Positions 15,948 through 24,861 are shown, counted from the first letter of the stretch. The stretch: DNA of 33,316 nt from Alsobacter sp040380755 (GCA_040380755.1 JBEIIL010000031.1:1-33316), one strand, 5' to 3'. The notes: generated by a model not told the origin, from the letters alone. Made by a program: numbers and translations.

Positions 15948-16029
15948 GGACGCGCGGCACAGCACCAGATATGGACCCCGGCGGGCGGCAGATCAACATC
16001 AGGTCGGCATTTCTTGACGCCGGCCTACG

Positions 16030-16527
16030 TCAGGCCAAGGCGTCAATATCGGGGTCGCGCAGGCCGCCAGGCACAATCGCGATCGGCACTGGAAAACTAC
16101 CGGCCGCCTTGCCGGCGAGATGCGCAACCAGCGGACCGGGGCCCTCGCTGCCGGTTCCGGCGGCCAGCACCAGCAGGGACACGTCCTCGTCCTCCTCGAT
16201 CAGGCGGAGGATTTCCTCGGCCTTGAGGCCGGTTCGCACCAGGCACTCGGGCTCGATGCCGGCCACGCTGCGGGCCCGGGCGGCGGCGGCATCGAGACGC
16301 TGCGAGGCCTCATCCTCCGCCTCGGCCTGCATCACCGAGCCGACGCCGAGCCAGTGCTGGAAGTCCGGGGGCGCGATGACGGTGAGCATTGCTAGCCCTG
16401 CGCCGACGCGGCCGGCGCGGCGGGCGGCAAAGTACACGGCCCGATCGCACTCGTCCGTCTCATCGACGATCACGAGAAATTTGGGGCGGTGACCCGCCTC
16501 GTAGGAGCGCCTCGGCTTCACGGTCAT
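16030..16527 (-). CDS. Universal stress protein family protein
   Basis: A 165-residue single-domain UspA-like protein. It opens with KFLVIVDETDECDRAVYFAARRA (about 16-38), has a middle VRTGLKAEEILRLIEEDEDVSLLVLAA, and ends with a glycine-rich segment (GTGSEGPGPLVAHLAGKAAG) leading to FPVPIAIVPGG. That last part resembles the nucleotide-binding G-x2-G...G-S pattern of ATP-binding Usp proteins. The role of such proteins is stress survival; a specific function is not evident. It stands alone between trpS and the nifU-like gene, a pairing also seen in other Rhizobiales. Confidence 0.85.
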   Translation of the reverse strand: MTVKPRRSYEAGHRPKFLVIVDETDECDRAVYFAARRAGRVGAGLAMLTVIAPPDFQHWLGVGSVMQAEAEDEASQRLDAAAARARSVAGIEPECLVRTGLKAEEILRLIEEDEDVSLLVLAAGTGSEGPGPLVAHLAGKAAGSFPVPIAIVPGGLRDPDIDALA

Positions 16528-16588
16528 GCGTGGCCCACCAACGGAGACACGAGTCTGTCAGTCGATCCGGTGGGCCGCAAGCCCGGGC

Positions 16589-17629
16589 TCAACGGCTGCC
16601 GATGAAGCCGACCACTTCGCGGACCGCCTTCATGGTGGCGGCTGCCTGCTGGCGCGCCCGCGCGGCGCCATCGGCCAGCACGGCGTCGATATAGGCCGTG
16701 TCGGCCTGCAGGCGCTTCATCTCGACGCCGACCGGGCCGAAGGTCGTCACCGCGAGGTCGACCAAAGCGGCCTTGAAGGTAGAGAACTGGGCGCCCCCGA
16801 ACTCCGCCAGAACCTGGGCCTTGGGCACGCCGGCGAGGGCGGCGTAGATCACCACCAGATTGTCGGCCTCGGGCCGGGCGGCGAGCCCGGCCTCTTCCGA
16901 GGGCAGCGGCTCGGGGTCGGTCTTGGCCTTGCGGATCTTCTGGGAGATGGCGTCGGCGTCATCCGCGAAGGTGATGCGCGAATAGTCGGAGGGATCCGAC
17001 TTCGACATCTTCTTGGTGCCGTCGCGCAGGCTCATGACGCGCGGCGCCGGGCCCTGGATCAGCGGCTCGGGCTGCGGGAAGAAGGCCTCCGGCAGGCCGA
17101 GACGGGCCAGCGAGGCCGCATAGTCATTGTTGAATTTCTGGGCGATGTCGCGGGCCAGCTCAAGATGCTGCTTCTGGTCCTCGCCGACCGGCACATGGGT
17201 GGCGCGGTAGACGAGGATGTCGGCCGCCATCAGCACCGGATAGTCGTAGAGACCGATGGACGCGTTCTCGCGGTCCTTGCCGGCCTTCTCCTTGAACTGG
17301 GTCATGCGGTTGAGCCAGCCGATGCGGGCGACACAGTTGAAGATCCACGCCAGTTCGGCGTGCTCGGCCACCTGGCTCTGGTTGAAGACGATGTGGCGCT
17401 TGGGGTCGATGCCGCAGGCGATGAAGGCGGCGGTGACCTCGCGGATATTGGCCGTGAGCTCGGCGGGGTCCTGCGCCACCGTGATCGCGTGCAGGTCGAC
17501 CACGCAATAGATGCAGTCGTGGCTCTCCTGCAGGGCGGCGAAGCGCCGGATGGCGCCGAGATAATTGCCGAGATGCAGGTTTCCGGTGGGCTGGACGCCG
17601 GAAAAGACGAGCGGGCGGGCGGTGGTCAT
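16589..17629 (-). CDS. trpS: Tryptophanyl-tRNA synthetase TrpS
   Basis: TrpS charges tRNA-Trp. The 346-residue class I synthetase has the HIGH-type motif as HLGN (19-22, in PTGNLHLGNYLGA) and the KMSKS motif (207-211, in TKKMSKSDPSD). Other family landmarks are CVVDLHAIT, MTQFKEKAG, YPVLMAADILVYRA and VPVGEDQKQHLELARDIA. The start is the ATG at 17629. It lies 60 bases after murJ, with the usp gene next. Confidence 0.97.
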   Translation of the reverse strand: MTTARPLVFSGVQPTGNLHLGNYLGAIRRFAALQESHDCIYCVVDLHAITVAQDPAELTANIREVTAAFIACGIDPKRHIVFNQSQVAEHAELAWIFNCVARIGWLNRMTQFKEKAGKDRENASIGLYDYPVLMAADILVYRATHVPVGEDQKQHLELARDIAQKFNNDYAASLARLGLPEAFFPQPEPLIQGPAPRVMSLRDGTKKMSKSDPSDYSRITFADDADAISQKIRKAKTDPEPLPSEEAGLAARPEADNLVVIYAALAGVPKAQVLAEFGGAQFSTFKAALVDLAVTTFGPVGVEMKRLQADTAYIDAVLADGAARARQQAAATMKAVREVVGFIGSR

Positions 17630-17689
17630 GGTCAGGTCTCCGCAGACGGCGCGCTTATCGCAACGCCGGTCCCGCCGCGCAAGCCCAGC

Positions 17690-19243
17690 TCAGGCGGTGC
17701 GCTCCATGTCGGAGCGGCTGACGGCGCCAAAGGCGAAGGCCGCGGCGGCGAAAACCGCCAGCCCAGCGGCGCAGAGCAGGCCAAGCGCGACAGCCCGGAC
17801 AAGCGGCGGAAGGGCCGGGTCCAGCGACGGCGCGGCCAGCGGCAGCAGCCCGATGAGCGCCACCGCCATGACGGCGCTCGCCGCAGCCGTGCGGGGCAGG
17901 CGGCGGCGGAGGCGCGCGTCCGGCACCCACAGGTTGCCGGCGGCCAGCACGAGGGCGAGCACGCCAGCCCCCGCAAAGGCCCCGAGCGTGACGCCGGTGG
18001 CGATGCCGGCAACGCCCCAACCCGGCTCCAGCATCACCGCGGCGGCCCAGGTCACCACGAGGGTCGCTGCCGCAGACAGCAGGGGGACGCGGACATTTTC
18101 GCGCGCCAGGAAGGGTTGCGCCATGACGCGCGCGGCGGCCGCGGCAACGAGGCCCGGTGCGAAGGCGGCGAGGCAGCCGGCGGCACCCTTCGCATCGGCA
18201 GCCGAAAAAGCGCCATGCTGAAACAGCACCGACACGATGGGACCGGCCAGCAGCACCAGGGCCACGGTGGCGGGAATGGCCAGCAACAGGGCTCCCTCGA
18301 GGGCACGGTTCTGCACATCGTGGAGCGCGGATCCGGCGGCGCCGTGAAGATGCCGGGCGATCTCCGGCAGCAGCACCACGCCGACACCGACGCTGACGAA
18401 GCCGAGCGGCAGCTGGAAGACGCGGTCGGCAAAATACAGCAGCGACACCGCAGACGGCGTGTGCGACGCGACCTGAACGGCCACCAATACCGCGAGCTGC
18501 GAGGCTGCCGCCACCACCAGGCCCGGCAGGCCGAGACGAAGCATGCGGCGCACAGGCGGCGACAGGCGGGGGCGGACCAGAATCGGCCGGTCCGGGCCGC
18601 CGAACAGGGCCGGGACCAATAAAGCGAGCTGGATCACGCCCGCCACCGAGACCGCCAGGGCCAGGATCGTCGCCCGCTCGGCATCTGCCAGCGGCACGCG
18701 CAGCAGCGCGGCCAGCACCGCGACGAGGACAAGATTGACCACCACGGGGGCAAAGGCGGCGAGCAGCACCTTGCCGGCGGCGTTGAGGATGGCGGCGGCC
18801 ACGGCCGACAGGGTCACGGCGGCGACGAGCGGCATCATCAGGCGCAGATAGAGCGTGGCCAGGCCGAGCCGCTCGGGATCCTGCGCATAGCCGCCCGCGA
18901 GCGCGAGCACGACCCATGGAGCGGCGATCTCGGTCACTGCAATCAACACCAGCAAGCCCAGTGCCAGGGTGGTCAGCGCCTCGCCGGCAAAACGGCGGGC
19001 GGCCTCGTCGCCCTCCTCGGCGCGGATGCGGTGGTCGATGGGAACGAGGCCGGCATTGAGCCCACCCTCCCCCAGCACGCGGCGGACCATGCCGGGCAGG
19101 CGGAACGCCACCAGAAAGGCATCGGCCGCCGGCCCGGCGCCCAGCAGCACGGCAACCAGCACGTCACGGGCAAAGCCGAGCAGGCGCGACAGCGCCGTGC
19201 CCAGGCCGACCAGTGCGGCAGCGGAAAAGACGGCGCGACGCAT
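17690..19243 (-). CDS. murJ: Lipid II flippase MurJ (MviN)
   Basis: MurJ moves lipid II across the inner membrane for peptidoglycan synthesis. The 517-residue product is highly hydrophobic, consistent with the 14-helix MOP-superfamily fold, and has MurJ landmarks: GLGTALSRLLGFARDVLVA at the N-terminus, GAGPAADAFLVAFRLPGMVRRVLGEGG, and FADRVFQLPLGFVSVGVGVVLLPEIAR in the centre. Conserved charged residues of the central cavity are in these blocks. Start is the ATG at 19243. The 48-base gap to hslU upstream and the trpS gene downstream suggest one minus-strand unit. Confidence 0.95.
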   Translation of the reverse strand: MRRAVFSAAALVGLGTALSRLLGFARDVLVAVLLGAGPAADAFLVAFRLPGMVRRVLGEGGLNAGLVPIDHRIRAEEGDEAARRFAGEALTTLALGLLVLIAVTEIAAPWVVLALAGGYAQDPERLGLATLYLRLMMPLVAAVTLSAVAAAILNAAGKVLLAAFAPVVVNLVLVAVLAALLRVPLADAERATILALAVSVAGVIQLALLVPALFGGPDRPILVRPRLSPPVRRMLRLGLPGLVVAAASQLAVLVAVQVASHTPSAVSLLYFADRVFQLPLGFVSVGVGVVLLPEIARHLHGAAGSALHDVQNRALEGALLLAIPATVALVLLAGPIVSVLFQHGAFSAADAKGAAGCLAAFAPGLVAAAAARVMAQPFLARENVRVPLLSAAATLVVTWAAAVMLEPGWGVAGIATGVTLGAFAGAGVLALVLAAGNLWVPDARLRRRLPRTAAASAVMAVALIGLLPLAAPSLDPALPPLVRAVALGLLCAAGLAVFAAAAFAFGAVSRSDMERTA

Positions 19244-19291
19244 CGGCGCGACGTAAGCCGCAGCCGGGGCGAGGCGTCAATGGCGGACCGG

Positions 19292-20599
19292 CTACAGGAT
19301 GAACCGGCTGAGATCGGCATTGCGGGCCAAATCACCCACCGCCGCCTCGACGAAGGCGGCGTCGACGGTCACGGTTTCGCCGGAGCGGTCGGGGGCCGTG
19401 TAGGAGACGTCGTCGAGAATCCGCTCCATCACCGTCTGCAGGCGGCGTGCGCCGATGTTCTCGACGCTGCCATTGACCTGAACGGCGATGCGGGCGACCG
19501 CACGAATGCCATCATCGGTGAAGGCCAGCGTGACGCCCTCCGTTGCCATGAGGGCCACGTATTGCTTGACGAGGCTGGCCTCGGTGTCGGAGAGGATACG
19601 GCGGAAGTCCTCCTCGCCGAGCGAGGCGAGCTCGACACGGATCGGCAGGCGACCCTGCAACTCGGGCAGCAGGTCGGACGGCTTGGCGACATGGAAGGCG
19701 CCCGACGCGATGAACAGCACATGGTCGGTCTTTACCGGACCGTGCTTGGTGGTCACCGTCGTGCCCTCAATCAGCGGCAGCAGGTCGCGCTGCACGCCCT
19801 CGCGCGACACGTCGGCACCGCCGCGGCCCTCGCGGGCGCAGATCTTGTCGATCTCGTCGAGAAAGACGATGCCGTTGTCCTCGACGGACCGGATGGCCTC
19901 GGCGACGATCTGGTCCTGGTCGATCAGCTTGTCGCTCTCCTCGGCCAGCAGCGGCGCATGGGCCTCGCGAACGGTGGTGCGACGCGTCTTGGTGCGGCCA
20001 CCCATGGCCTTGCCGAAGATGTCGCCGATGGAGATCGCCCCCATTGAGGCGCCCGGCATGTTGGGCAGCTCGAACAGCGGCATGCCACCGCCGCCCTGGA
20101 CCAGCTCGATCTCGACCTCCTTGTCGTCGAGTTCGCCGGCCCGCAGCTTGCGGCGGAAGGCGTCGCGGGTCGGAGCCGACGAGCCCGGCCCGACCAGCGC
20201 GTCGAGGATCCGGTCCTCGGCAGCCTTGGAGGCCCGCGCCTCGACCTCCTTGCGGCGGGCGTCGCGGACGAGGCCAATCCCGACCTCGACGAGGTCGCGG
20301 ACGATCTGCTCGACATCGCGCCCGACATAGCCCACCTCGGTGAACTTGGTGGCCTCGATCTTCAGGAACGGGGCGCCGGCAAGGCGCGCCAGCCGCCGGG
20401 CGATCTCGGTCTTGCCGCAGCCGGTGGGGCCGATCATCAGGATGTTCTTCGGCAGCACCTCCTCGCGCATGGGGCCCTGCAGCTGCTGGCGGCGCCAACG
20501 GTTGCGCAGCGCCACGGCAACGGCGCGCTTGGCGTCCTTCTGGCCGACGATGAAACGGTCGAGTTCGGAGACGATTTCGCGAGGGGACAATTCGGTCAT
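19292..20599 (-). CDS. hslU: ATP-dependent protease ATPase subunit HslU
   Basis: HslU is the AAA+ unfoldase that feeds substrates into HslV. The 435-residue product has Walker A GPTGCGKT (57-64), the substrate-gripping pore motif GYVGRD (90-95), the inserted I domain (about 105-235), Walker B IVFLDEIDKI (244-253) and the HslV-activating C-terminal tail SRFIL. It begins at the ATG at 20599, two bases after the stop of a membrane-protein gene that separates it from hslV. Confidence 0.97.
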   Translation of the reverse strand: MTELSPREIVSELDRFIVGQKDAKRAVAVALRNRWRRQQLQGPMREEVLPKNILMIGPTGCGKTEIARRLARLAGAPFLKIEATKFTEVGYVGRDVEQIVRDLVEVGIGLVRDARRKEVEARASKAAEDRILDALVGPGSSAPTRDAFRRKLRAGELDDKEVEIELVQGGGGMPLFELPNMPGASMGAISIGDIFGKAMGGRTKTRRTTVREAHAPLLAEESDKLIDQDQIVAEAIRSVEDNGIVFLDEIDKICAREGRGGADVSREGVQRDLLPLIEGTTVTTKHGPVKTDHVLFIASGAFHVAKPSDLLPELQGRLPIRVELASLGEEDFRRILSDTEASLVKQYVALMATEGVTLAFTDDGIRAVARIAVQVNGSVENIGARRLQTVMERILDDVSYTAPDRSGETVTVDAAFVEAAVGDLARNADLSRFIL

Positions 20600-20601
20600 G
20601 A

Positions 20602-21612
20602 TCAGTTCACAGGCGGCAGCTTGGCAAGGAGCCTGCCCAGCGGCAAGCGGCTGAGGACGGCGGCGCGGACGGCACGCCAGCCGATGCCGAGCACGATGAC
20701 ATAGCAGCCGATGACCGCCAGCGTGAGCCCGAGCGCAACGGCGGAGCCGGCACCAAGCTGGACCAGTACAATGCCGACGGCGAACGCCACATAGGCGAGC
20801 GTCGAGATCACCGGCGAGCGGCGGTCGAGCAGGAGGCCGAACACGGTGACAACGGCGGCCACCAAAACGATCGCGACCGCGACCAGCACACTGTCGCCCA
20901 ACTTGCCGTTCCGTATGGTCGACAGGACTGTCCAGAACAGCGGATGGACGAGCAACGGCGAGCCAGCGACGTAAAGCCAGAACGCAAACTGGCTGTCGCG
21001 CCGGACCCGGGCGGGGTCGCGCAGGTCGAGCATCACGGCAATGGCCAGAAAGACGAGGCCGCAGCCCGCCATGACGAAGAGGAACGGCCCGCCGGTGCGG
21101 TCAACCGCCAGAAAGGCGAGCGCGGCGGCCAGCGGCAGCACCAGGAATGGCACCCGGAAACGGACCAGGCCGAGTCCGAGGGCGACCAGGGCCGCCGCCT
21201 GAACCTCGGCCGTCGACCAGAGATGGGTTGACCCATGGCGCGCGACGGAGACCGCCGTGCCGACGAAGAAGGCGACGCCCAACACGGACACGATGCTGGG
21301 CGCCATCATCCGGCGGCGAAAGACGAAGAACTCGGCCAGCAGCCAGGCCAGCACGGCGCTGCCACCGGCCACGGCGATCTGCGGCGTTCCGGAGGGTGCC
21401 TGACGGAGCGTCACGAGCGCCGCCGCAATCAGGATCATGATGCCGATGGAGACAAACACCTCGGCAAAGTTGTTGACCACGACAAATCGCTCGTCGGAGG
21501 CGTGAGGCCGCCCGGCCCGGCCCATGGCGAAAGACTCGAGCGCGTCGGCCTGGGAGCGGGTGATGATGGCGGCGGCCACCGCGGCATCGAGATCGGGACG
21601 GCGCAGCAGCAT
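20602..21612 (-). CDS. Polytopic membrane protein (DUF2157-like) inserted between hslV and hslU
   Basis: A 336-residue protein with a short N-terminal cytosolic segment (AAAIITRSQADALESFA, residues 14-30) and about ten predicted hydrophobic helices between residues 48 and 320. The short N-terminal 'QA..L' motif followed by many helices is reminiscent of DUF2157-type membrane proteins, but this is only resemblance. It starts ATGA within the hslV stop and ends two bases before hslU, so it is almost certainly cotranscribed with and coupled to the protease. In most Rhizobiales I know, this slot holds either nothing or a GNAT acetyltransferase gene. Function unknown. Confidence 0.75.
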   Translation of the reverse strand: MLLRRPDLDAAVAAAIITRSQADALESFAMGRAGRPHASDERFVVVNNFAEVFVSIGIMILIAAALVTLRQAPSGTPQIAVAGGSAVLAWLLAEFFVFRRRMMAPSIVSVLGVAFFVGTAVSVARHGSTHLWSTAEVQAAALVALGLGLVRFRVPFLVLPLAAALAFLAVDRTGGPFLFVMAGCGLVFLAIAVMLDLRDPARVRRDSQFAFWLYVAGSPLLVHPLFWTVLSTIRNGKLGDSVLVAVAIVLVAAVVTVFGLLLDRRSPVISTLAYVAFAVGIVLVQLGAGSAVALGLTLAVIGCYVIVLGIGWRAVRAAVLSRLPLGRLLAKLPPVN

Positions 21613-22175
21613 CAGGCCGTCTCCAGGCTCTCGATGGTGAGGCTGTCATTGGTGTAGACGCAGATGTCAGCGGCGAGCATCAGCCCCTTGCGGACCACCG
21701 CCTCGGCGTCCAGGTCCGTGTTCTCGACGAGCGCGCGCGCCGCGGCGAGCGCGTAGTTGCCGCCCGAGCCGATGGCCATCACGCCGTGCTGGGGTTCCAG
21801 CACGTCGCCGGTGCCCGACAGCAGCAGGCCGACCTCACGGTCTGCAACCAGCATCATCGCCTCGAGGCGGCGCAGATAGCGGTCGGTCCGCCAGTCCTTG
21901 GCCAGCTCGACGCAGGCCCGCATGAGCTGGGCCGGATACTGCTCCAGCTTCGATTCAAGCCGCTCGAACAGCGTGAAGGCGTCGGCCGTGGCACCGGCAA
22001 AGCCGGCGATGACGGCCCCTTTGGCCAGCCGGCGGACCGTGCGGGCGTTGCCCTTGAGGACGGTCTGGCCAAGGCTGACCTGGCCGTCGCCGCCGATCAC
22101 GACCCGGCCGTCCCTGCGCACCATCAGGATGGTGGTGGCGCGCCAGCGCCGGTCGTCGCTCTCATGGCCCGTCAT
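21612..22175 (-). CDS. hslV: ATP-dependent protease peptidase subunit HslV
   Basis: HslV is the threonine peptidase of the HslUV complex. I start it at the ATG at 22175, with GAGGGA seven bases upstream; the open frame runs on to 22337, but that part is unrelated. The 187-residue product carries a 13-residue leader before the catalytic threonine (Thr14, in RATTILMVRR), so it must be processed, as in other alphaproteobacteria. Further landmarks are VVIGGDGQVSLGQTV, LFERLESKLEQYP and MAIGSGGNYALAAARAL. Confidence 0.95.
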   Translation of the reverse strand: MTGHESDDRRWRATTILMVRRDGRVVIGGDGQVSLGQTVLKGNARTVRRLAKGAVIAGFAGATADAFTLFERLESKLEQYPAQLMRACVELAKDWRTDRYLRRLEAMMLVADREVGLLLSGTGDVLEPQHGVMAIGSGGNYALAAARALVENTDLDAEAVVRKGLMLAADICVYTNDSLTIESLETA

Positions 22176-22363
22176 GCATGCGTCCCTCGCCTTGCCTCCA
22201 CATGTAGGCGGCCCGGCGGATTTCACCAATGGCCGGGCCTGGATTGTGCAATTCGGGACGATCTGCCCAACGGACAGGCAGGGCGGTGGCGCCCGGGCAC
22301 GCGACTTGCTAGAAGGCGCCCGCGTGGGAGGTCGCAACCCCCTCCCGCCGGGGGGAGCCGCCC
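22176..22363. promoter_or_regulatory. Divergent promoter region between hslV and hisB
   Basis: 188 bases carry the start signals for hslVU (minus) and the his operon (plus). On the minus strand TTGCAC is followed after 13 bases by CCATTG, weakly like a heat-shock (RpoH) promoter, which would suit hslV. No strong sigma-70 promoter for hisB is visible. A CTCCC/GGGAG repeat (22342-22346 with 22353-22357) overlaps the G-rich hisB ribosome binding site (22350-22357), so a small hairpin could mask it. Confidence 0.35.
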
Positions 22364-22951
22364 ATGCGCGCCGCGACGCTTTCGCGCAAGACCGCCGAGA
22401 CGGAGATTTCGGTGGAGATTGCCCTCGACGGCACCGGGACGGCCAAGATCGCCACCGGTGTGGGCTTCTTCGACCACATGCTCGAGCTCTTTGCCCGCCA
22501 CGGCCTGTTCGACATCACCGTCGCGGCGAAGGGCGACCTGCATGTCGACCAGCACCACACGGTCGAGGATGTCGGCATCGCGATGGGACAGGCTTTCGCC
22601 CGCGCGCTGGGCGCCAAGGCGGGGATCCGCCGTTACGGCTGCGTCCATCTGCCGATGGACGAGACCCTGAGCCGCGTCGCCGTGGATCTGTCGGGGCGGC
22701 CATTCCTGGTGTTCCGCACGGATTTCCGTCGCGACACCATCGGGGGCTTCGATACCGAGCTGGTGCGCGAGTGGTTCCAGGCGTTTGCGATGAATGCCGG
22801 GATGACGCTTCACGCCGAGACGCTCTACGGCGACAATGCCCACCACATGGCCGAGAGCCTGTTCAAGGGGCTGGCCCGGGCCTTGCGTGAAGCTTGCGCG
22901 GAAGAGCCGCGCGAGGCCGGACGCGTGCCGTCCACCAAGGGAGCCCTGTGA
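22364..22951 (+). CDS. hisB: Imidazoleglycerol-phosphate dehydratase HisB
   Basis: HisB dehydrates imidazoleglycerol phosphate to imidazoleacetol phosphate, the sixth step of the histidine pathway. The 195-residue monofunctional product has the metal-binding motifs GVGFFDHMLELFARHG (32-47), HHTVEDVGIA (64-73) and DNAHHMAESLFK (157-168). The start is the ATG at 22364, with GGGGGGAG six bases upstream. It opens the hisB-DUF2628-hisHAFE-coaA cluster. Confidence 0.96.
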   Translation: MRAATLSRKTAETEISVEIALDGTGTAKIATGVGFFDHMLELFARHGLFDITVAAKGDLHVDQHHTVEDVGIAMGQAFARALGAKAGIRRYGCVHLPMDETLSRVAVDLSGRPFLVFRTDFRRDTIGGFDTELVREWFQAFAMNAGMTLHAETLYGDNAHHMAESLFKGLARALREACAEEPREAGRVPSTKGAL

Positions 22952-22967
22952 CCGGCAGGGACGTGCG

Positions 22968-23459
22968 ATGAAGGTCTATACCGTCCATCTGCCGGATACC
23001 GCACGGCCGGGTGATGTCGCCGGGCTCGACCGGGCCATCTTCGTGCGCGACGGTTTCCATTGGCTGGCGGCCGTGGTGCCGCTGCTGTGGCTGCTCGCCA
23101 ACCGCGTCTGGCTGGGGTTCCTCGCCGTCCTCATCGCAACGGTGGCGATCGGCGCCCTTGCGGCCACCACGGGAATCGGCGCGGGTCCCGTGCTGGCGCT
23201 TCAGCTGTGTCTCGCGGTCTTGATCGGAGTCACTGCGGCCGACCTCAAGGGCTGGTCCTTGCGACGGCGTGGGCTGCCGGCCGTCGATGTCGTCTCAGGC
23301 CGTGACGCCGAGGAGGCGGAGCGGCGCTTCTATGACCGCTGGCTCGATGCCGGCGCGGCCGCTTCCCGCCCTAGCCTCCCTCGCCCGCCGGTCACCGCGA
23401 TGCCGACCGGCACCCCACAGGTGCTCGGCCTCTTTCCCGAGGCAGGACCGTCGCGATGA
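22968..23459 (+). CDS. DUF2628 membrane protein in the his operon
   Basis: A 163-residue protein that I assign to the DUF2628 family from its opening (MKVYTVHLP, then a GFHWLAAVVPLLWLLANRVW segment) and three hydrophobic helices (about 27-48, 50-68, 70-88). After these comes a cytosolic tail with AEERRFYDRW-like residues (EEAERRFYDRWLDAG, 122-136). The family's function is unknown. It starts 16 bases after hisB and overlaps hisH by four bases (ATGA), and such a gene sits in this same place in other Rhizobiales. It has no histidine-pathway motif. Confidence 0.82.
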   Translation: MKVYTVHLPDTARPGDVAGLDRAIFVRDGFHWLAAVVPLLWLLANRVWLGFLAVLIATVAIGALAATTGIGAGPVLALQLCLAVLIGVTAADLKGWSLRRRGLPAVDVVSGRDAEEAERRFYDRWLDAGAAASRPSLPRPPVTAMPTGTPQVLGLFPEAGPSR

Positions 23460-24106
23460 GCGTTGCCATCGTCGATTACGGGTCTGGCAACCTGCACTCG
23501 GCCCACAAGGCACTGGAGCGGGCCGCCCGTGAGGCCGGGCTTGGCCTGTCGGTGTCCGTGACGTCTGATCCCGACGCGGTGCTGGCGGCGGACCGGGTCG
23601 TACTGCCGGGGGTGGGGGCCTTTGCCGACTGCCGCGCCGGACTCGATGCCGTCCCCGGCATGGTCGCGGCACTCGAGGAGACCGTGCACCGGCGTGGCCG
23701 GCCGTTTCTGGGGATCTGCGTCGGCATGCAGCTGATGGCTGCCCGCGGCCTCGAATACATCACGAGCACCGGGCTGGGATGGATCGGCGGTGACGTGACC
23801 CTGCTGGAACCCGCCGATCCGACCCTGAAGATTCCTCACATGGGCTGGAACACGCTCGACACAGCGCGAGACCACGCTTTGCTGGCCGGGATCCCGACCG
23901 GTCCCGACGGCTGGCACGCCTATTTCGTCCATTCCTACCATCTCAGCGCCGCCGATGCGTCGGATGTGGTCGCGCGCGCCGATTACGCCGGGCCGGTGAC
24001 GGCGCTTGTCGCGCACGACAACATGGCAGGCACACAGTTCCATCCCGAAAAGAGCCAGGCGCTCGGGCTTGCTCTGCTCACCAATTTCCTGAGGTGGCGG
24101 CCGTGA
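23456..24106 (+). CDS. hisH: Imidazole glycerol phosphate synthase, glutaminase subunit HisH
   Basis: HisH is a class I glutamine amidotransferase that supplies ammonia to HisF. The 216-residue product has VDYGSGNLHS at the N-terminus, the oxyanion segment LPGVGAF, the nucleophile Cys88 in FLGICVGMQLM, and the His196/Glu198 pair in FHPEKSQ. Its stop overlaps the hisA GTG (GTGA). Confidence 0.96.
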   Translation: MSVAIVDYGSGNLHSAHKALERAAREAGLGLSVSVTSDPDAVLAADRVVLPGVGAFADCRAGLDAVPGMVAALEETVHRRGRPFLGICVGMQLMAARGLEYITSTGLGWIGGDVTLLEPADPTLKIPHMGWNTLDTARDHALLAGIPTGPDGWHAYFVHSYHLSAADASDVVARADYAGPVTALVAHDNMAGTQFHPEKSQALGLALLTNFLRWRP

Positions 24107-24861
24107 TCCTGTTTCCCGCGATCGACCTGAAGGAGGGGCGCTGCGTGCGCCTCATCCAGGGGGACATGGCCCAAGCCACGGTGTTCAACGACGATCCGGC
24201 GGCGCAGGCCGCCGATTTCGCGGCGCAGGGCTTTTCCTGGCTGCATCTGGTCGATCTCGACGGGGCGTTCGCGGGGCGGCCGATGAATGCCGCCGCGGTC
24301 GAGGCCATCCTGGCGCGCATCACGGTGCCGGTGCAGCTCGGCGGCGGCATCCGCGACATGAAGACGGTCGAGGGCTGGCTGAGCCGCGGGGTCCGCCGCA
24401 TCATCATCGGCACGGCGGCGGTACGCGACCCGGGGTTCGTCCGCGAGGCCGCACGACGGTTTCCCGGCCAGATCGCGGTCGGGATCGACGCCCGCGACGG
24501 CCGGGTGGCGGTGGACGGCTGGGCGCGCCTCTCCGAAATGTCGGCGGAGGACCTCGGCCGGCGCTTCGAGGACGCGGGCGTGAGCGCGGTCGTCTACACG
24601 GACATCGCCCGCGACGGCGTGCTCAAGGGTCTCAACATCGAAGCGACGCTGGCGCTTGGCCATGCGTTGAGCATCCCGGTCATTGCGTCCGGCGGGCTTG
24701 CCTCCCTCGACGACGTGCGCCGGCTGCTCGAGCCGGACTGCGCCGTTCTGGAAGGGGCGATCACCGGCCGGGCGCTCTATGACGGGCGCCTCGACCCCTC
24801 GCAGGCGCTCGGCCTGATCCGGGCCGCTGCCCAGGCCGACCGGCAGGTCCTGCATGCTTAA
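24103..24861 (+). CDS. hisA: ProFAR isomerase HisA
   Basis: HisA isomerises ProFAR to PRFAR in the fourth step of histidine synthesis. It is a beta/alpha barrel of 252 residues with MILFPAIDLKEGRCVRLIQGDM (catalytic Asp8), QLGGGIRDMKTVEGWL and VVYTDIARDG (second catalytic aspartate). I prefer the GTG at 24103 because it overlaps the hisH stop, has GAGG eight bases upstream and gives the family N-terminus. A GTG at 24094 would add three residues. Its end overlaps hisF by eight bases. Confidence 0.96.
   Translation: MILFPAIDLKEGRCVRLIQGDMAQATVFNDDPAAQAADFAAQGFSWLHLVDLDGAFAGRPMNAAAVEAILARITVPVQLGGGIRDMKTVEGWLSRGVRRIIIGTAAVRDPGFVREAARRFPGQIAVGIDARDGRVAVDGWARLSEMSAEDLGRRFEDAGVSAVVYTDIARDGVLKGLNIEATLALGHALSIPVIASGGLASLDDVRRLLEPDCAVLEGAITGRALYDGRLDPSQALGLIRAAAQADRQVLHA

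Noticed and set aside
16526..18622. A 698-codon open frame on the plus strand opposite trpS and murJ
   Set aside because: It lies antisense to recognised genes; its composition is arginine, alanine and histidine biased with no motif, so it is a shadow frame.
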